64,000 bases of DNA from Cyathus striatus. Lineage: Eukaryota > Basidiomycota > Agaricomycetes > Agaricales > Nidulariaceae. Shown piece after piece: positions 45,788 through 57,056 of the stretch; positions within the stretch are counted from its first letter, which is position 1; each line of letters opens with the position of its first letter. Below the pieces are notes generated by a model. It was not told the DNA's origin and searched no databases. It saw nothing but the letters and a program-made list of their open reading frames with translations. Location: assembly GCA_025738555.1 (NCBI GenBank), contig JAOVFP010000023.1, positions 744,001-808,000 on the forward strand, read 5' to 3'. Made by a program: the position numbers and the translations under genes.

Positions 45788-48700
45788 TCACTGCTTTGCA
45801 GGCTTTGGAGTAAAATACTGGCGCAAACTAGGTCTAGGTTTACCGCCACTTCCTAGATGGCTGCTTCTTAATAGCGTTTCGCGTTGGTAATAAATTCTCA
45901 TTGAAAGAGCTTTAACGGCGGCTTTAGTTCGAGAACGTTCAAGATGCGCAGCTCGCGTGTCAGCTACAGGAGATCATTGAGCAAGAATCAGATAAAAATT
46001 TGGAACACTCACAAATTCTCCCATGTAATCTCTCCAATGCCTCCCTGATGAGTTGGAGGTCGGTCTCTGGCCTCTCCAGCGACTTGCCAGGGCTTACTAG
46101 AGGTTCTGTTATCTGCCTCCTAAGGGTCTTTTCTTGTTCCACGTATCCTTTCATATTTGACATGACTACGCCAAGAAGATAAATATGGAATCCCAAGTCT
46201 ACGTAGTCGGTATTTTCGTGCAACACAAACACACTTTCGGACGCCATATCGGTTAGTTGCTCGATCACTCTCGGCAGTGAAGGCAGCTCGGAATATTCGT
46301 TCTGTAGAACAATGTCAGACAGAGCTATGAATACCAAGAGCCATGAAATAGTTTGCATACCAGAGATACTTCCATTTTCCCAACTATCATGCAATGCGCA
46401 ATCCACTGCGCAATGCGCCTGGTGCGTCCAGCCCCACTGGCTAGATATGAGACAAGATATGCCTTGTTGACCGGCTCGTATTTCTTGGATATCGTAAGTG
46501 CCTTGTTAACAACAGCGGTCTCCTGGAACAATAGTTACAATGAGATAGAATGATAGGTATCTTGGGTACATACCAAACGGGTGAGAACATCATCATCGGA
46601 AGATACGGATGTACATATAGAGTTAATCGCAGTAATGATATCCTGTCGTAGTTCCGATGAAGGTGTAGAGTCCATACCAATTAGCAGAAGCGTTGAAATA
46701 AAATCAGGAATCTCTTCCTGTTTCATACATGTTGCCCTGAAGGTAGTTCAGTGAGTATGCAAACTTGGAAACAAACGCTATACTTACGATGATAAGAGGC
46801 ACCGGACAAATCGATATAAAATGACCTCTCGTTGCTCTTGCGTCCTTTGCGAAGGGCACACAGAGAAACCAGTCTCCCAACCCACATCCTTCATGATTTC
46901 GCTATCTGCACCGAAATGAACCAGGAAACGAGAAACCGCAGAAAATGAGAGACCGGCTTTCTGGCATGTCTGTCCCCATATTTGAGTAAGAGTGTAAAAT
47001 GCGGATAGTGACAGGGTATCATCCTCCAATGAAAAGGCTGCGAAACGAGTGAGCCAGCGTTATTCTCAAGAACATGATATCGTTACCGAGTTCAAAAAGA
47101 TAATTGATAAAGTCAGACTCTCTTGCTACCTCAATCGTAGACAAAGCTCCAGAGCCTAGTAAAATATTCGCAGTCATGTAATCTAAATTCTTGTTTCATT
47201 AAATAAAATTACGAGTTAAATGGTGAACCTACCACGATCTCTTAGTGCCGAATCAAACGTTTGGAGAATTGGATGGGTGCTTGCGTTATTCATTCTAGGA
47301 GGAGTGAAGTCTATTAACATTTCTTTCGCAGAACCAATATTTCGCCATAACGGAATTCCAGCAATTTTCTGATTGGCCTTTTCTCTAGCTTTCTTCTCTT
47401 TATCGCTTTGCAGAATATTCATAATGTCCTTTCCACCATCTTCACCAAAAAGACGCTTTCTATCTTCTTCTGCAAGAGAAACCTCATCTGTGAGGAATCC
47501 ACTGGCGTCAAGGGATGGTATAGCAGAAAGGCGCCCAGTGCTGGATATGTCTTCCTCATCATCCATCTCATCTAAAAGAGTACCTCTGGCTAGGTTCAAC
47601 GCTGCTTCTTCGGCGATAAGCAGAGCTTTCTCGCCCTTTCCGCGTTTGTCTGCCAGACGCTTCTCTTTCAGGAGCTCGTCCAGTGGATTTAACCTGGTCT
47701 GTGGTTTGACAGACCCCTTCATCTTCTTCGATTTAGAATCTGAAATGCTTCGATGAGACGGCAAGTTCTGATGTGTGCTAATTTGAGTACTTGAGGACCC
47801 GACAATTGGCGTAGGAGACGATGCGATTCTGTTTCTGAGAGAATATCGCAATTGTGTGCTCGATGCCAGTACCGGACTCGTCTCTTTAGCCTTGAACTTG
47901 CCCTTGTCACTAAATACGTGTAAAATGATGCACTAAAACAACATAAATGCAAGACATACTCTACTGGTTTGACATCATTAAGCGACAATGACGGGAGATC
48001 ATCGTCACTGCTATCATCCAAGTCACTAAGATCGAGAAGTTGAAGCTGTTCCGGACTGGAACTGAATTTTGCGAAAGCCTGTTCTCTGATTTCCGCGATT
48101 AGCTTGGCTGTTTTTGTCGCAGAGTCCAAGACAACCGGGGAAGGGGGAGCAGCATATAGGAAGTCGTCAGAAGCAGCATCGGTCAATGGTGGTGTTGGGA
48201 TGTCGAAGACAGAGCCAAGCGGGATTTCTGGACTTGAGGGTGTAAGGGCATCGCTTCGATGAAGGTCGGAGCTCGCTGGAGAACAGGTGGAGACTTCGCC
48301 CAGGATCGTCAGGGATCCGGTAGCTATGTTGTTCTGACCGCTATATGCAGGGGTCGCCAAATAACTGGCAGATGCTACCAAAGTGGGAAGTTCCTCAGAA
48401 GAGAGACCATGTACCAACGGCGAAGTCCCCGATATCGTGTCAGGAGAAAGGCGGGGTTTCTTGCGTACATTATCAGATGTATCGATGCAGTTGTCGCTTT
48501 CCTGTAAGGGTGTCGGAAGCTCGTCAGGCATTGGGTTTATACGTTCACGTACAGACGACTTCACATAAACGACTGCTGACGGCACGGATTGTTCCTCATC
48601 CGAATCGCTGTCAAACTTAGCTTTGCGTTTGGAATGAGAGCGAGAGGGAGATAATGCAGAAATGGGAGAATGAAGTCGCATGGTGGACACTGTCGGGGGA

Positions 48701-48933
48701 GATGAAATAGAACGGGGCTCTTCGGACAGCCGTGTCGACCTGCGAAGGAGCTTGACTGGGCCCTGCTCAGGTGGAAGTAATGAGGGACCGGATGTGGTTT
48801 CAGATGGAGTAACAGCGGAAGGGATGGTGGCAGAAGATGACGTTGGTGCAAGTCTAGGTTTCCGCGGAAAGAAAGCAGTAATGGGCTTCATGCCAGCAAT
48901 TGAAGCGGGAGCCTTTTTCCCGCCTTTAGCCAT
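45788..48933 (-). CDS. unknown nuclear protein with PIP-like motifs
   Basis: I do not recognise the family. The start MAKGGKKAPASIAGMKPITA leads at residue 15 into M-K-P-I-T-A-F-F, a PCNA-interacting-like box lacking the first Gln. Residues to about 420 are Ser/Pro-rich and disordered with basic patches (SHSKRKAKFDSDSDEEQ) and acidic ones (LSDLDDSSDDDLPSLSL). A conserved-looking middle block contains LNPLDELLKEKRLADKRGKG and KIAGIPLWRNIGS. The C-terminal 450 residues are helical and HEAT-like (LSAFYTLTQIWGQTCQKAGL; LPRVIEQLTDMASESVFVLH). The end reads MRIYYQRETLL, then S-L-R-Q-Y-F-T-P, a second PIP-like box. Disorder plus a helical repeat recalls Nse6/SLF2-type Smc5/6 loaders, but that is a guess. 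A 381-bp gap separates its start from SSL1. Confidence 0.7.
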
Positions 48934-49314
48934 TTGTGATAATTGAATATGAACGAGCAACCAATTTCAACGCGTGCTTGATTTGAATGGTCGTTTATTC
49001 TCGCAAGCTTACCACTTGGACCGCGTTGGCTTCACAACAGGCACGGGAGCAAGCACAACCAGCGACGCGTCGAGGCTCACTATGAAGCTATTGTAAATTA
49101 GCACAAAGCCATTTCCTTGCTCGGTCACGTGTTTACCACCTGAGTACCACTCGACCTTTAATTATTAGTATTTGGTGTTGTTTTAAAGGAATGAGTATAA
49201 CAAACAAGCCCATTTGACTCGAGATCAGAGCTAAGACTTAAGTTATTCCTTTGCTATTTCATGTGTGTTTGCATATTTCACTACCCTCCAGGTTAACCGT
49301 TCAAGGAGCTCAGC
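48934..49314. promoter_or_regulatory. divergent promoter, unknown protein/SSL1
   Basis: 381 bp between divergent starts. Contains a TCACGTGT word near 49125-49132 that includes an E-box (CACGTG). No gene seen. Confidence 0.45.
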
Positions 49315-50965
49315 ATGCCGCGTCGAGACAATACCTACATGGATGTGGATTCTGATTCTGATATTTCTATTCCTGATGGATACTCGGGCTTACGAGACAA
49401 GACTAAAACCAAAGCTAAAGGGAAGTCAGGAGAAAAACGCAAAGATAAGGGGAAAGGAAAGGCGAAAGATACTGTACGGAATAATGCTTTTTATTTTCGA
49501 AAGTCTAACCGGCTTCGGGGATAGCAGCCTTATACTTGGGAAGCGTCATATACGCGTTCTTGGGACACTGTACAAGAAGATGAGGCGGGAAGTCTGCAGA
49601 CATCGGTGGAGGAGCTGATGGCTAGAGGAAGACGAAAGAGGTATTGCATTCCCAACGTTGCACAATCTCAATCTCATTGCCGGACAGGCTTCTAGCACCC
49701 GCTGCCGCAATTCGACGGACTATCATTCGTCATTTGATTTTGCTTCTCGACTTATCCTCCTCCATGATGGACCGTGACATGCGACCTACTAGATTCGATT
49801 TAACACTTCAATTCACTCGGGAGTTTGTAACAGAATGGTTTGATCAGAATCCTCTTGGCCAGATCGGGGTAGTAGGTATGCGTTCAGGAATAGGTGAACG
49901 CATAGGTGAACTCTCAGGTTACTATCTTCGCTTGTTTTCGTGACATCCTTGCTGACACTTACTTCCTAAAGGAAGTCCGCAGGACGTACTTAAGTGTATT
50001 GCCGATCGCCACAGACTCGAACCGGCTGGCGAGCCCAGCTTACAAAACGCTATTGAAATGGCGCGAAGTAGCATGAGGTATTATCTTTTGCGTACGGTTT
50101 CTACAATATCCATCTTATATTAACGTCAAGTCACCTTCCAACTCATTCATCACGGGAAATTCTGATTATATTTGGCTCACTCACAACCTGTGACCCAGGA
50201 AATATTCATGACACCTTGGATGCATGTGTGAAAGATAAAATCCGTATATCGGTGGTCGCATTGGCAGCAGAGATGAAAATATGCCGTGATCTAAGCGACA
50301 AAACAGGCGGTGGGTAGTATAATTTCTCAGGAAACCCTCCCTCATTCTATGTTTGAACCAAGGCAGGTCAATTCGGCGTCGCTATGAATGAAGGTCATTT
50401 CAAAGACCTTCTGTTCGAACTAGTTCCCCCGCCTGCTCAACACGCAGTAACGCGTGCCGCTGGTGTCGGTGTCACGAATCCTGGTGCTGATCTCATGATG
50501 ATGGGCTTTCCAACGCGACTTCCCGATGCGTCTGCACCGACTTTATGTGTATGTCACTCGGAATTGAAGAGTCAAGGATTTATCTGTCCACGATGTCTGG
50601 CGAAAGTCTGTGATGTGCCAACGGACTGCGATATCTGTGGGCTGATGATCGTCAGTTCACCTCACCTAGCAAGAAGTTACCACCATCTCTTCCCCGTCAA
50701 ACCATATAATGCTGTGTAAGTTGATTAAAGTAACTTTCCATGTACCTCTTAACAACGGATGTGTAGGTCTATTCAAGATGATAGGAGTCAATCAGCTTGT
50801 CACGCCTGTGCCCGTCCTTTCCCGATATCCCAATCAATGACAGTCGGGGAAGGAATGAGCCCTATGGGTCGCTATCGTTGTCCAGATTGCCGAAAGGATT
50901 TTTGTTCTGATTGCGATCTCTTTGTTCATGAAGTCATACATTGCTGTCCTGGATGCGGAAAATAA
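49315..50965 (+). CDS. SSL1: TFIIH subunit Ssl1 (GTF2H2/p44)
   Basis: Core TFIIH subunit that stimulates the XPD helicase in transcription and nucleotide excision repair. The start [20 protein letters not shown] precedes a Lys-rich stretch. Intron 1 joins to [20 protein letters not shown], the invariant entry to the von Willebrand-like Ssl1 domain: [88 protein letters not shown] first zinc-binding region follows ([41 protein letters not shown]), and then the C4C4 RING-like end: [37 protein letters not shown]. All pairs of cysteines are present, so the protein looks intact. It neighbours RAD10 one gene away. Confidence 0.95.
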
Positions 50966-51178
50966 AACATTGAAGATTTGTTCATATATAATTAAAGTCG
51001 GTTGCTCTAGTCAACCGTGTCCCGTAAGTGCATGGTGGTGGCTACTAATATGTACGAATGAGGGCGGTTAAAGATAATTATACATTAATATGCCATAGGG
51101 TAACATGTATAAACCGTGTAAAGCGATAATATGTAAATAGCCTGTGCATAGCTAACTAAGAGTGTTCTAAAATCATCG

Positions 51179-53052
51179 TTACGTCCGTGGTTTTGTGGAT
51201 CCTACACTGAACTCTTCCATTTCCTGGTCATCATGAAATCCATCCGTAGAATCTCTCCCGTCTATTAATCTTTTGGCTTCTCCTGGGTGCTTTCCTTTCA
51301 CCAAACTTCGCTGACTTGAGCTAGCTTCTACTGCATGGGCTGCAAAGCCGTTCTCGCGCATCTCGTTGAATGGATGCTGATGATGATCGACATCCTCGTC
51401 TTCTCCGTCGTCCGCTTCGTCATCGCTTGCTTCTCCCACTGCCCAAAGGACTTGATCTTCCCCTGCGTGGTCAAGTTCCTCTTCTCCTTGTTCCAGATCT
51501 GTAGAACTGCGCAATTTGCTACGATGCGTTCTGCGCGGCCGAGGCAGTGCACTACTTTTCACATTGTTTAATGGTTCGGGTTTTTTATGTGTCAAAAGGA
51601 CAACTCCAGATATGAGGACGAGGATGGAGACAAATATTAGGAAGAGTGTCCAGGACTGGTAGGCATCAACTTCATCATTGAATATTAGGGAGTCGAGGAA
51701 GCTAAGATAGTGTTACAGATGCGAATAAACAAAGAAGAAAATGAACTCACCCAGCTGCAGTGTAAACCCCGTAAAACACAGGGACTACCAAAGTAGAATC
51801 ATAAACTTTTAATCCTCTATTCAAACAGATTATTTGAAGGACAGCAGTAACAGCAAGTAGAATGATCGTAAATATAGGTGCAGCGTGTCCAAATTGGTTA
51901 CCAGGATTTTGATGCGACAGTGACCCGGAAAGAAGCTTGACACTACAACAAGATGAGTGTCAAGGAGAATAGCAAAGCAAAGAGAGCGTACGTTGCTTTT
52001 GCGAATACTAAGCAGCCTCCAGCAAGACCGCCACCACAGCATGCCCATCCAATGCCCAGGGTCCATGCCACATGTTTATCATCCTTCGGAGCAGTCCACA
52101 TTTCTAACAGATCTGTTATACGCATCATCAATCTGTTCCACCAATATTCTAGGGTGTGCAGCACGTAAAGAATCTTGTGAAATACGCCTTTGCCGGCTGA
52201 CCGAGAGGGGAAAGAGCCACTTCGGCCAGTTGGAAGGGTTGAGTCCGGTATCACTTCAGCTCGGGCAGCGAGAACTGCGTCGAGACGGCCAGTGAATATC
52301 AAAAGGAGAATGAGCGCGAATGCCATAGTGAAGAAGAATCCTAGCCAGCCGCCGCGACGCCAGAGGTAAGTGATGTGATCAACATCAGTCTCGGACTTTA
52401 GGCCGGAGTTGATGGATCCAAAGGCAACAATGCCAACGACACCAAGGACGACTACAATGGTGCCCTGGTAAAGCTACTTAGCATTGCGTTCGGACCCAAG
52501 ATACAAGATACCTACATATATATCAGTGCTGGTAACCGGGGTACCAACGAGGAAACGAGCGAAGAGGAAGTTGAACACAAGGGAAGAGGAACCAAGGGGA
52601 GCAACGTATTCTAGAAAGGATGGCATTGAGTAAGCTAATATCGCAAAAACATTAAAACCCACCGGCACGCATGTACTCTAAAGCAAGCGTACTGCCAATT
52701 AATTGAGAGAGGCTGCGAAGAACATAAATATAGAAGATGGAGGATGACAAGACCACACGAACATGTATAGAAGCATTCCAAGTAGCCACAGAGGCCTCAT
52801 CCAGTCTTTCCTACGGGCGGATTTGGGGATACCACTTGTTCTAACCTACAGGACACATTTTAGTAGACTAGTTTGACAAGACACAGAAGAGCGCACATGG
52901 TCGAGTTTTGTGAGATTGAGGCCGGCGGCATTCATTAATGAAGCGAGAAGGATGATAGCGAGACCAATTATAAACGCGACGACAGGGTTTGCATGGTGAG
53001 CTGGAACAGAGTCATTCTGTATCGCGGAGGAGGTGGTATTTAAGTTGTCCAT
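51179..53052 (-). CDS. NIPA-type magnesium transporter (DUF803)
   Basis: Multi-span carrier of the drug/metabolite transporter superfamily, NIPA branch, proposed to move Mg2+. The start MDNLNTTSSAIQNDSVPAHH is followed by ANPVVAFIIGLAIILLASLM (helix 1) and NAAGLNLTKLDH. Later signatures are SQLIGSTLALEYM, AEYVAPLGSSSLVFNFLFAR, FLVGTPVTSTDIYG, VVLGVVGIVAFGS, and the last helices ILLAVTAVLQIICLNRGL, PVFYGVYTAAGFLDSLIFND, LFLIFVSILVLISGVVLL. An insert of about 90 residues after helix 5 is hydrophilic. The tail of about 130 residues is acidic (DEADDGEDEDVDHHQH) and not part of the family core. An upstream in-frame Met at 53154 would add 34 residues, less likely. Confidence 0.88.
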
Positions 53053-53402
53053 GATGAGCAGAGTTGGGGCAGGGTGTTGATGTGCATGCAGAATCAGAGA
53101 TTGAATTAGTGTACAGTTCTGTTGGAGAAGTTTAAGTCTATTGGTGAGAGACAAGAATTAAGGGAGTAGGAGAAAGAGAGCAGCGAAGAGAGCAGTGGAA
53201 GACGAGAGCAAGTCTGAGAAGGTGCGTTTGACTTGGTCCGACTTACGAGCAGCTGGTTACGCGACACCCGTACGTTGCATCATCGCCACCTTGTCATCAA
53301 CCCATCACAAGCGACTCAAGCCAAGCTGTGATTCTGAATCAGCACGATCATGTCTTCAAGTTTGCCCTCTCATCATCGACATCTCCTCCATTTGCTCAAA
53401 AC
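53053..53402. promoter_or_regulatory. divergent promoter NIPA/TCP11
   Basis: 350 bp between divergent starts, containing the upstream ORF at 53350. No other gene seen. Confidence 0.4.
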
Positions 53403-53424
53403 ATGTCCAACAGCTATGAACTAG
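53350..53424 (+). other. overlapping uORF of the TCP11-domain gene
   Basis: ATG 53350 opens a 24-codon frame (MSSSLPSHHRHLLHLLKTCP...) ending in TAG 53422-53424. It is in another frame from the main ORF and its stop lies 20 bases past the main ATG at 53403. It would inhibit downstream initiation if the mRNA includes it. Confidence 0.5.
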
Positions 53425-55105
53425 CATCCTCAGTCTTGCACCATGTCCCAGTCGCCCAGCTACCCGCTGATCTTGTCCACTCGCTCAGCCAGACCTATTA
53501 TCTTCATGTCCTCGCCACCGATCCAAAGAAAGTTCTGCCTCCTGGAAAATCTCTCCTTGCCGTCATGACACATGCGCTTATGGATCGCACTCCACGCACA
53601 ACGCCCGCTAGCCAGCTAGAAGACCGAGTAAAACAGGTTGTCCATGAAGCTTTCTGGAAAGAGGTCCGTCCTTCGCGATTACCGACATTAAACTGCCGTT
53701 TTCTGACCGTTCTCGCTGTTAGGCAACAGAATCTCTCTCGTCTTCCCAGCCTTCTGTCCAACTTCTGCGGCTCAGGTTACTGTATAACGATCTTTCCGAC
53801 GCTTTGAATTCTTTACTTCCTTCAGAGCATCGTGCACTACAGACTCTCAAAGCTCCCATTCCTCCTACATCTTCACCTCTACTATCCGCCATTTATTTTC
53901 TTAAGGAACTACTCCACGCCCTGCGTCAGCGTTGCGCCCCCTCACGAGACGCGGCGATAGATAATCTTCTCAGTGCTTTGGACGAGGCACCTTCTGTACC
54001 AAAACCTTCCAATAGCTCAACATCTCACTCTAACACCATCCATACACACCCACTGGCTCAGCTAGCCGTTGATACCGTAAAGCTGATTCTGGGGCTTGCA
54101 GAAGATATGAAATCAGATATTAATGCATTTGTATTTGGGTCTCTTTCTGAGGATCAGCTTATGGGAGTCATCGTTCAAGAAGCCAAGCTTCGTGAACGAG
54201 AGTTGGTTGTTCAGTTGTGGGACGATAATGATAAGAGTGGCAAACACGCCATTCGTGATGCATGGCGAACCTGGGTTGCAGAGCTGCGACCTTCTAACAA
54301 CCACTCTGAAATGACATACCATAGTAAATGGATGCCGAGGCTCTTGCAGGCTCTACGCTCGGACAAGGCTGTTTCGTGCGACCCGCCTCGCTGGGTGTCA
54401 ACTACCACCCAGTCTCCAGCACCTCCACAACCGCTAAATCAGCTTCCTCCCCAGTTTTTCTTTTCTTGTCCTGATCTCCTCTATATTCAAAACTACCTAC
54501 AAGCGATTGTTATTACCGCTACCCTTAGATCACTCATCCGCATATCGCCTGGTTTTGTGAAGTCTCCTGACTCAGACTTCATGCAACGCATTTGGACTCT
54601 CTTAAAGGCCGAGGTGGATGCCCCGGAACATGAGGACTATATTGGGGAGACCAAACTTGTCCATCTTGCAGACGAAGTTATTCATGCTAGGCGTTCATTT
54701 TCTATTCCGGATTCACTTGGCCTTGATGATGAGAAACAACTACGGGAGGCAGTTGACAGAACGCTGCGCTCAACGGACCCTGTTTTCCTTCTCCTTCAAG
54801 GTAGACTTACTGCTGCACTCGATATGTACCTCACCTCCAGCTTCTGTGACATATCGGAGCGTTCTCTAATCCCAGAGAAAATGCAAACTGGGAGAAATTA
54901 TACGGATAAGAGACCAGAAAAGCGGTGTCGTCTAGTCATTAATGAAGAAAAGAGTCCAGTTCCCACCTCAAGGGTAAATACCTCTGCGTTACCTGCAATA
55001 AAGGGATTCGAGGATCCAGTGCTCATCAGCGCAATTGATGACATATTTCAAAAGATTTCGCTGTCAGTCGCATGGGTTGAGCGGGTTTGGGGAGATTTGG
55101 TATGA
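53403..55105 (+). CDS. TCP11/SOK1-domain protein
   Basis: Exons 53403-53663 and 53723-55105 give 547 residues. The start MSNSYELASSVLHHVPVAQL is the first in-frame ATG. The family pattern includes LLRLRLLYNDLSDALNSLLP, LLSAIYFLKELLHALRQRCA followed by PSRDAAIDNLLSAL, and the long helical VDTVKLILGLAEDMKSDINA. Family members: yeast Sok1, a suppressor of protein kinase A loss, and mammalian TCP11; both are linked to cAMP signalling, but the molecular role is unclear. A Pro-rich segment lies at about residues 290-310. The last codons (GDL, then V and stop) coincide with a possible donor (TTG|gtatga), so the C-terminus may extend into the following region. Confidence 0.82.
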
Positions 55106-57056
55106 GAAATTGTTTACTTTATGGAATTGCCGTCTCCAAAAAGTATATATGAGTTAACTTTGGTCCTGTTATCTCATTTGAAAGGCAAGGTCCAGATTTA
55201 TGCATGGGCCATCATGGTATATGTATCACTACAGATTCCGCATGGACGCTGGAATGTCGACACTACCGAGATATCGCTAGAATGTTGTCTCTATGATCCG
55301 TCGTTGCCCTGCATGCCATCCCATTTTATGTCGAGGTGCACTGGAATGATAGACCTTGGCCAAGATGATGTGGGTGAATTTTTTACAACGTATGTAGAAT
55401 CCTAGGCCTTTGTATCAACTAAGCCTTTTGAAATTTGAAGGTCCCATACCGATCACGATGGTTTACTCCGATTACGATTTCAAAATCCACATGGTATCGG
55501 AAAGTCGATGTGGATAATTATTTACAGCTATTGTCCAAAGCCACCCGTAAGACATGTCGATGAATTCCAAGAATAGCAGCGACCCGCATACATATACTCT
55601 CAATATACTCCAGTCTCCTGACGCCTTCGAATTTTGGTGTCCGTCATGCATCATTTGTAACAGGGGCTCTTGTATGGAAGGGATGGGTATGCTTCCTGGA
55701 GATTTCAAGCAGAGATTCAGGTACTCTATTTGGTAGAAGGTTTTTACGTTTCCAGGTCGTATTGGAAACCAAGAGATCATATAGGTACTCGATGATGGAA
55801 TAAGGGTGCTGAACGGATCTTATCGAGGTCACTGGGAATATCCTTTACGTCCATGTAAGATCCGAGCGTTGCCCAAAGTAGACCAAATGTCTCGCAACGA
55901 AGGAAGCCAGTCTACTACGCACTTGTGGCAGAAACTGGGGTGGTCGGGCATGACCGTGTGGGCATCATGGTTTTTCGCACTGATAGCTGGTGCCCCGATT
56001 ACTGGGTTACTCCATCTGAGGGGTCGTGGTGGTGGCCGGAACATATCAACGATATTCGGGGCTGTATTTGGTGGGAGATAAGGCAGCCCTTTGGAAGTTG
56101 AGTGGGGCCGGTAGGAGCAGCTATGCCATATTCATGTACATTGTATACCAGATGGGGCGGCTCAACTTTCAGTTGTATGTGATACCATTTTTCAGCAAAT
56201 GCATTCTGCAAAGATGAGGTCAGTTGTATATATTCCGGATTTACATAAACTTGATGTACTATGCGAACAATCAAATAGTTTACCGAGGCGTTGGTATTAT
56301 GAGTACATGTATAAATAATACTACACAGTGTACATTATAAGTATGGTCTTCGTACTGGATATGTGGGCCACACAGGATGTACATAGGAGGTTAGACATTC
56401 TGAATAGTCAAGTACTATAAAGTACCAGGTATCATGCATCATGTTGCAAGCGACAGAAGTTTGACTTAAATCAACGATTAGTTTGCATTGGCTGTACTAG
56501 TTACACGTGCAGTAATGATGTCGAGCGTCGGGAGGATCTTGAGCCAATTAAAGTCAAGACTGAAATAAGCTGCGAAGAGCCTGGCGAAATTGAATGCAAC
56601 GGAATTCTGCGATGGAAATGTACGCAGTTGGACTGATACCGGACGAGTGGGATATCAAGAATGAAGATGGACGGCAATACAAGCAAACTAGTGTAGGAAT
56701 TCATGGAGAGGGGTCGTTCAAGATATAGATAAGTAAGTATATTTGAGTGAGATGGGACGATCTAATCAGACAAAGAGACACAGAATACCGGAGATCGTGA
56801 TCAGGAAGTAAGTAGTACGTCAGAGATTCTGATCAGTGATCTACTTTTGAATCTGAGATTTAATATATTATTTCTGCTAATCTCCGAAGTCAGACTCCAT
56901 CCTCGAATTTATCTTTTTCGTGGCTATCGTTACTCGTCTGTCCCAGTGCGGATCTAACCCGTCTTCCGACTATTTAGTACCCATGTCTCACTGCACCTGT
57001 ATCTCACTACCCTCTTCTTGTCTTTCTTCCCTCCCCTTCAATTCTCTTCTTTCCTA
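55106..57056. other. 1.95-kb gene-poor region
   Basis: The longest gap in the window. Open frames of 60-102 codons occur on both strands (plus 55121-55405, 55554-55736, 55806-56081; minus 55472-55780, 55999-56274), but I could not join them into a family. The plus strand near 55640-55670 reads CPSCIICNRGSC, a Cys pattern. It could be a degraded gene, a noncoding transcript, or the 3' end of the TCP11 gene plus the promoter of PAL. From about 56880 the sequence is a pyrimidine-rich leader for PAL. Confidence 0.5.
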
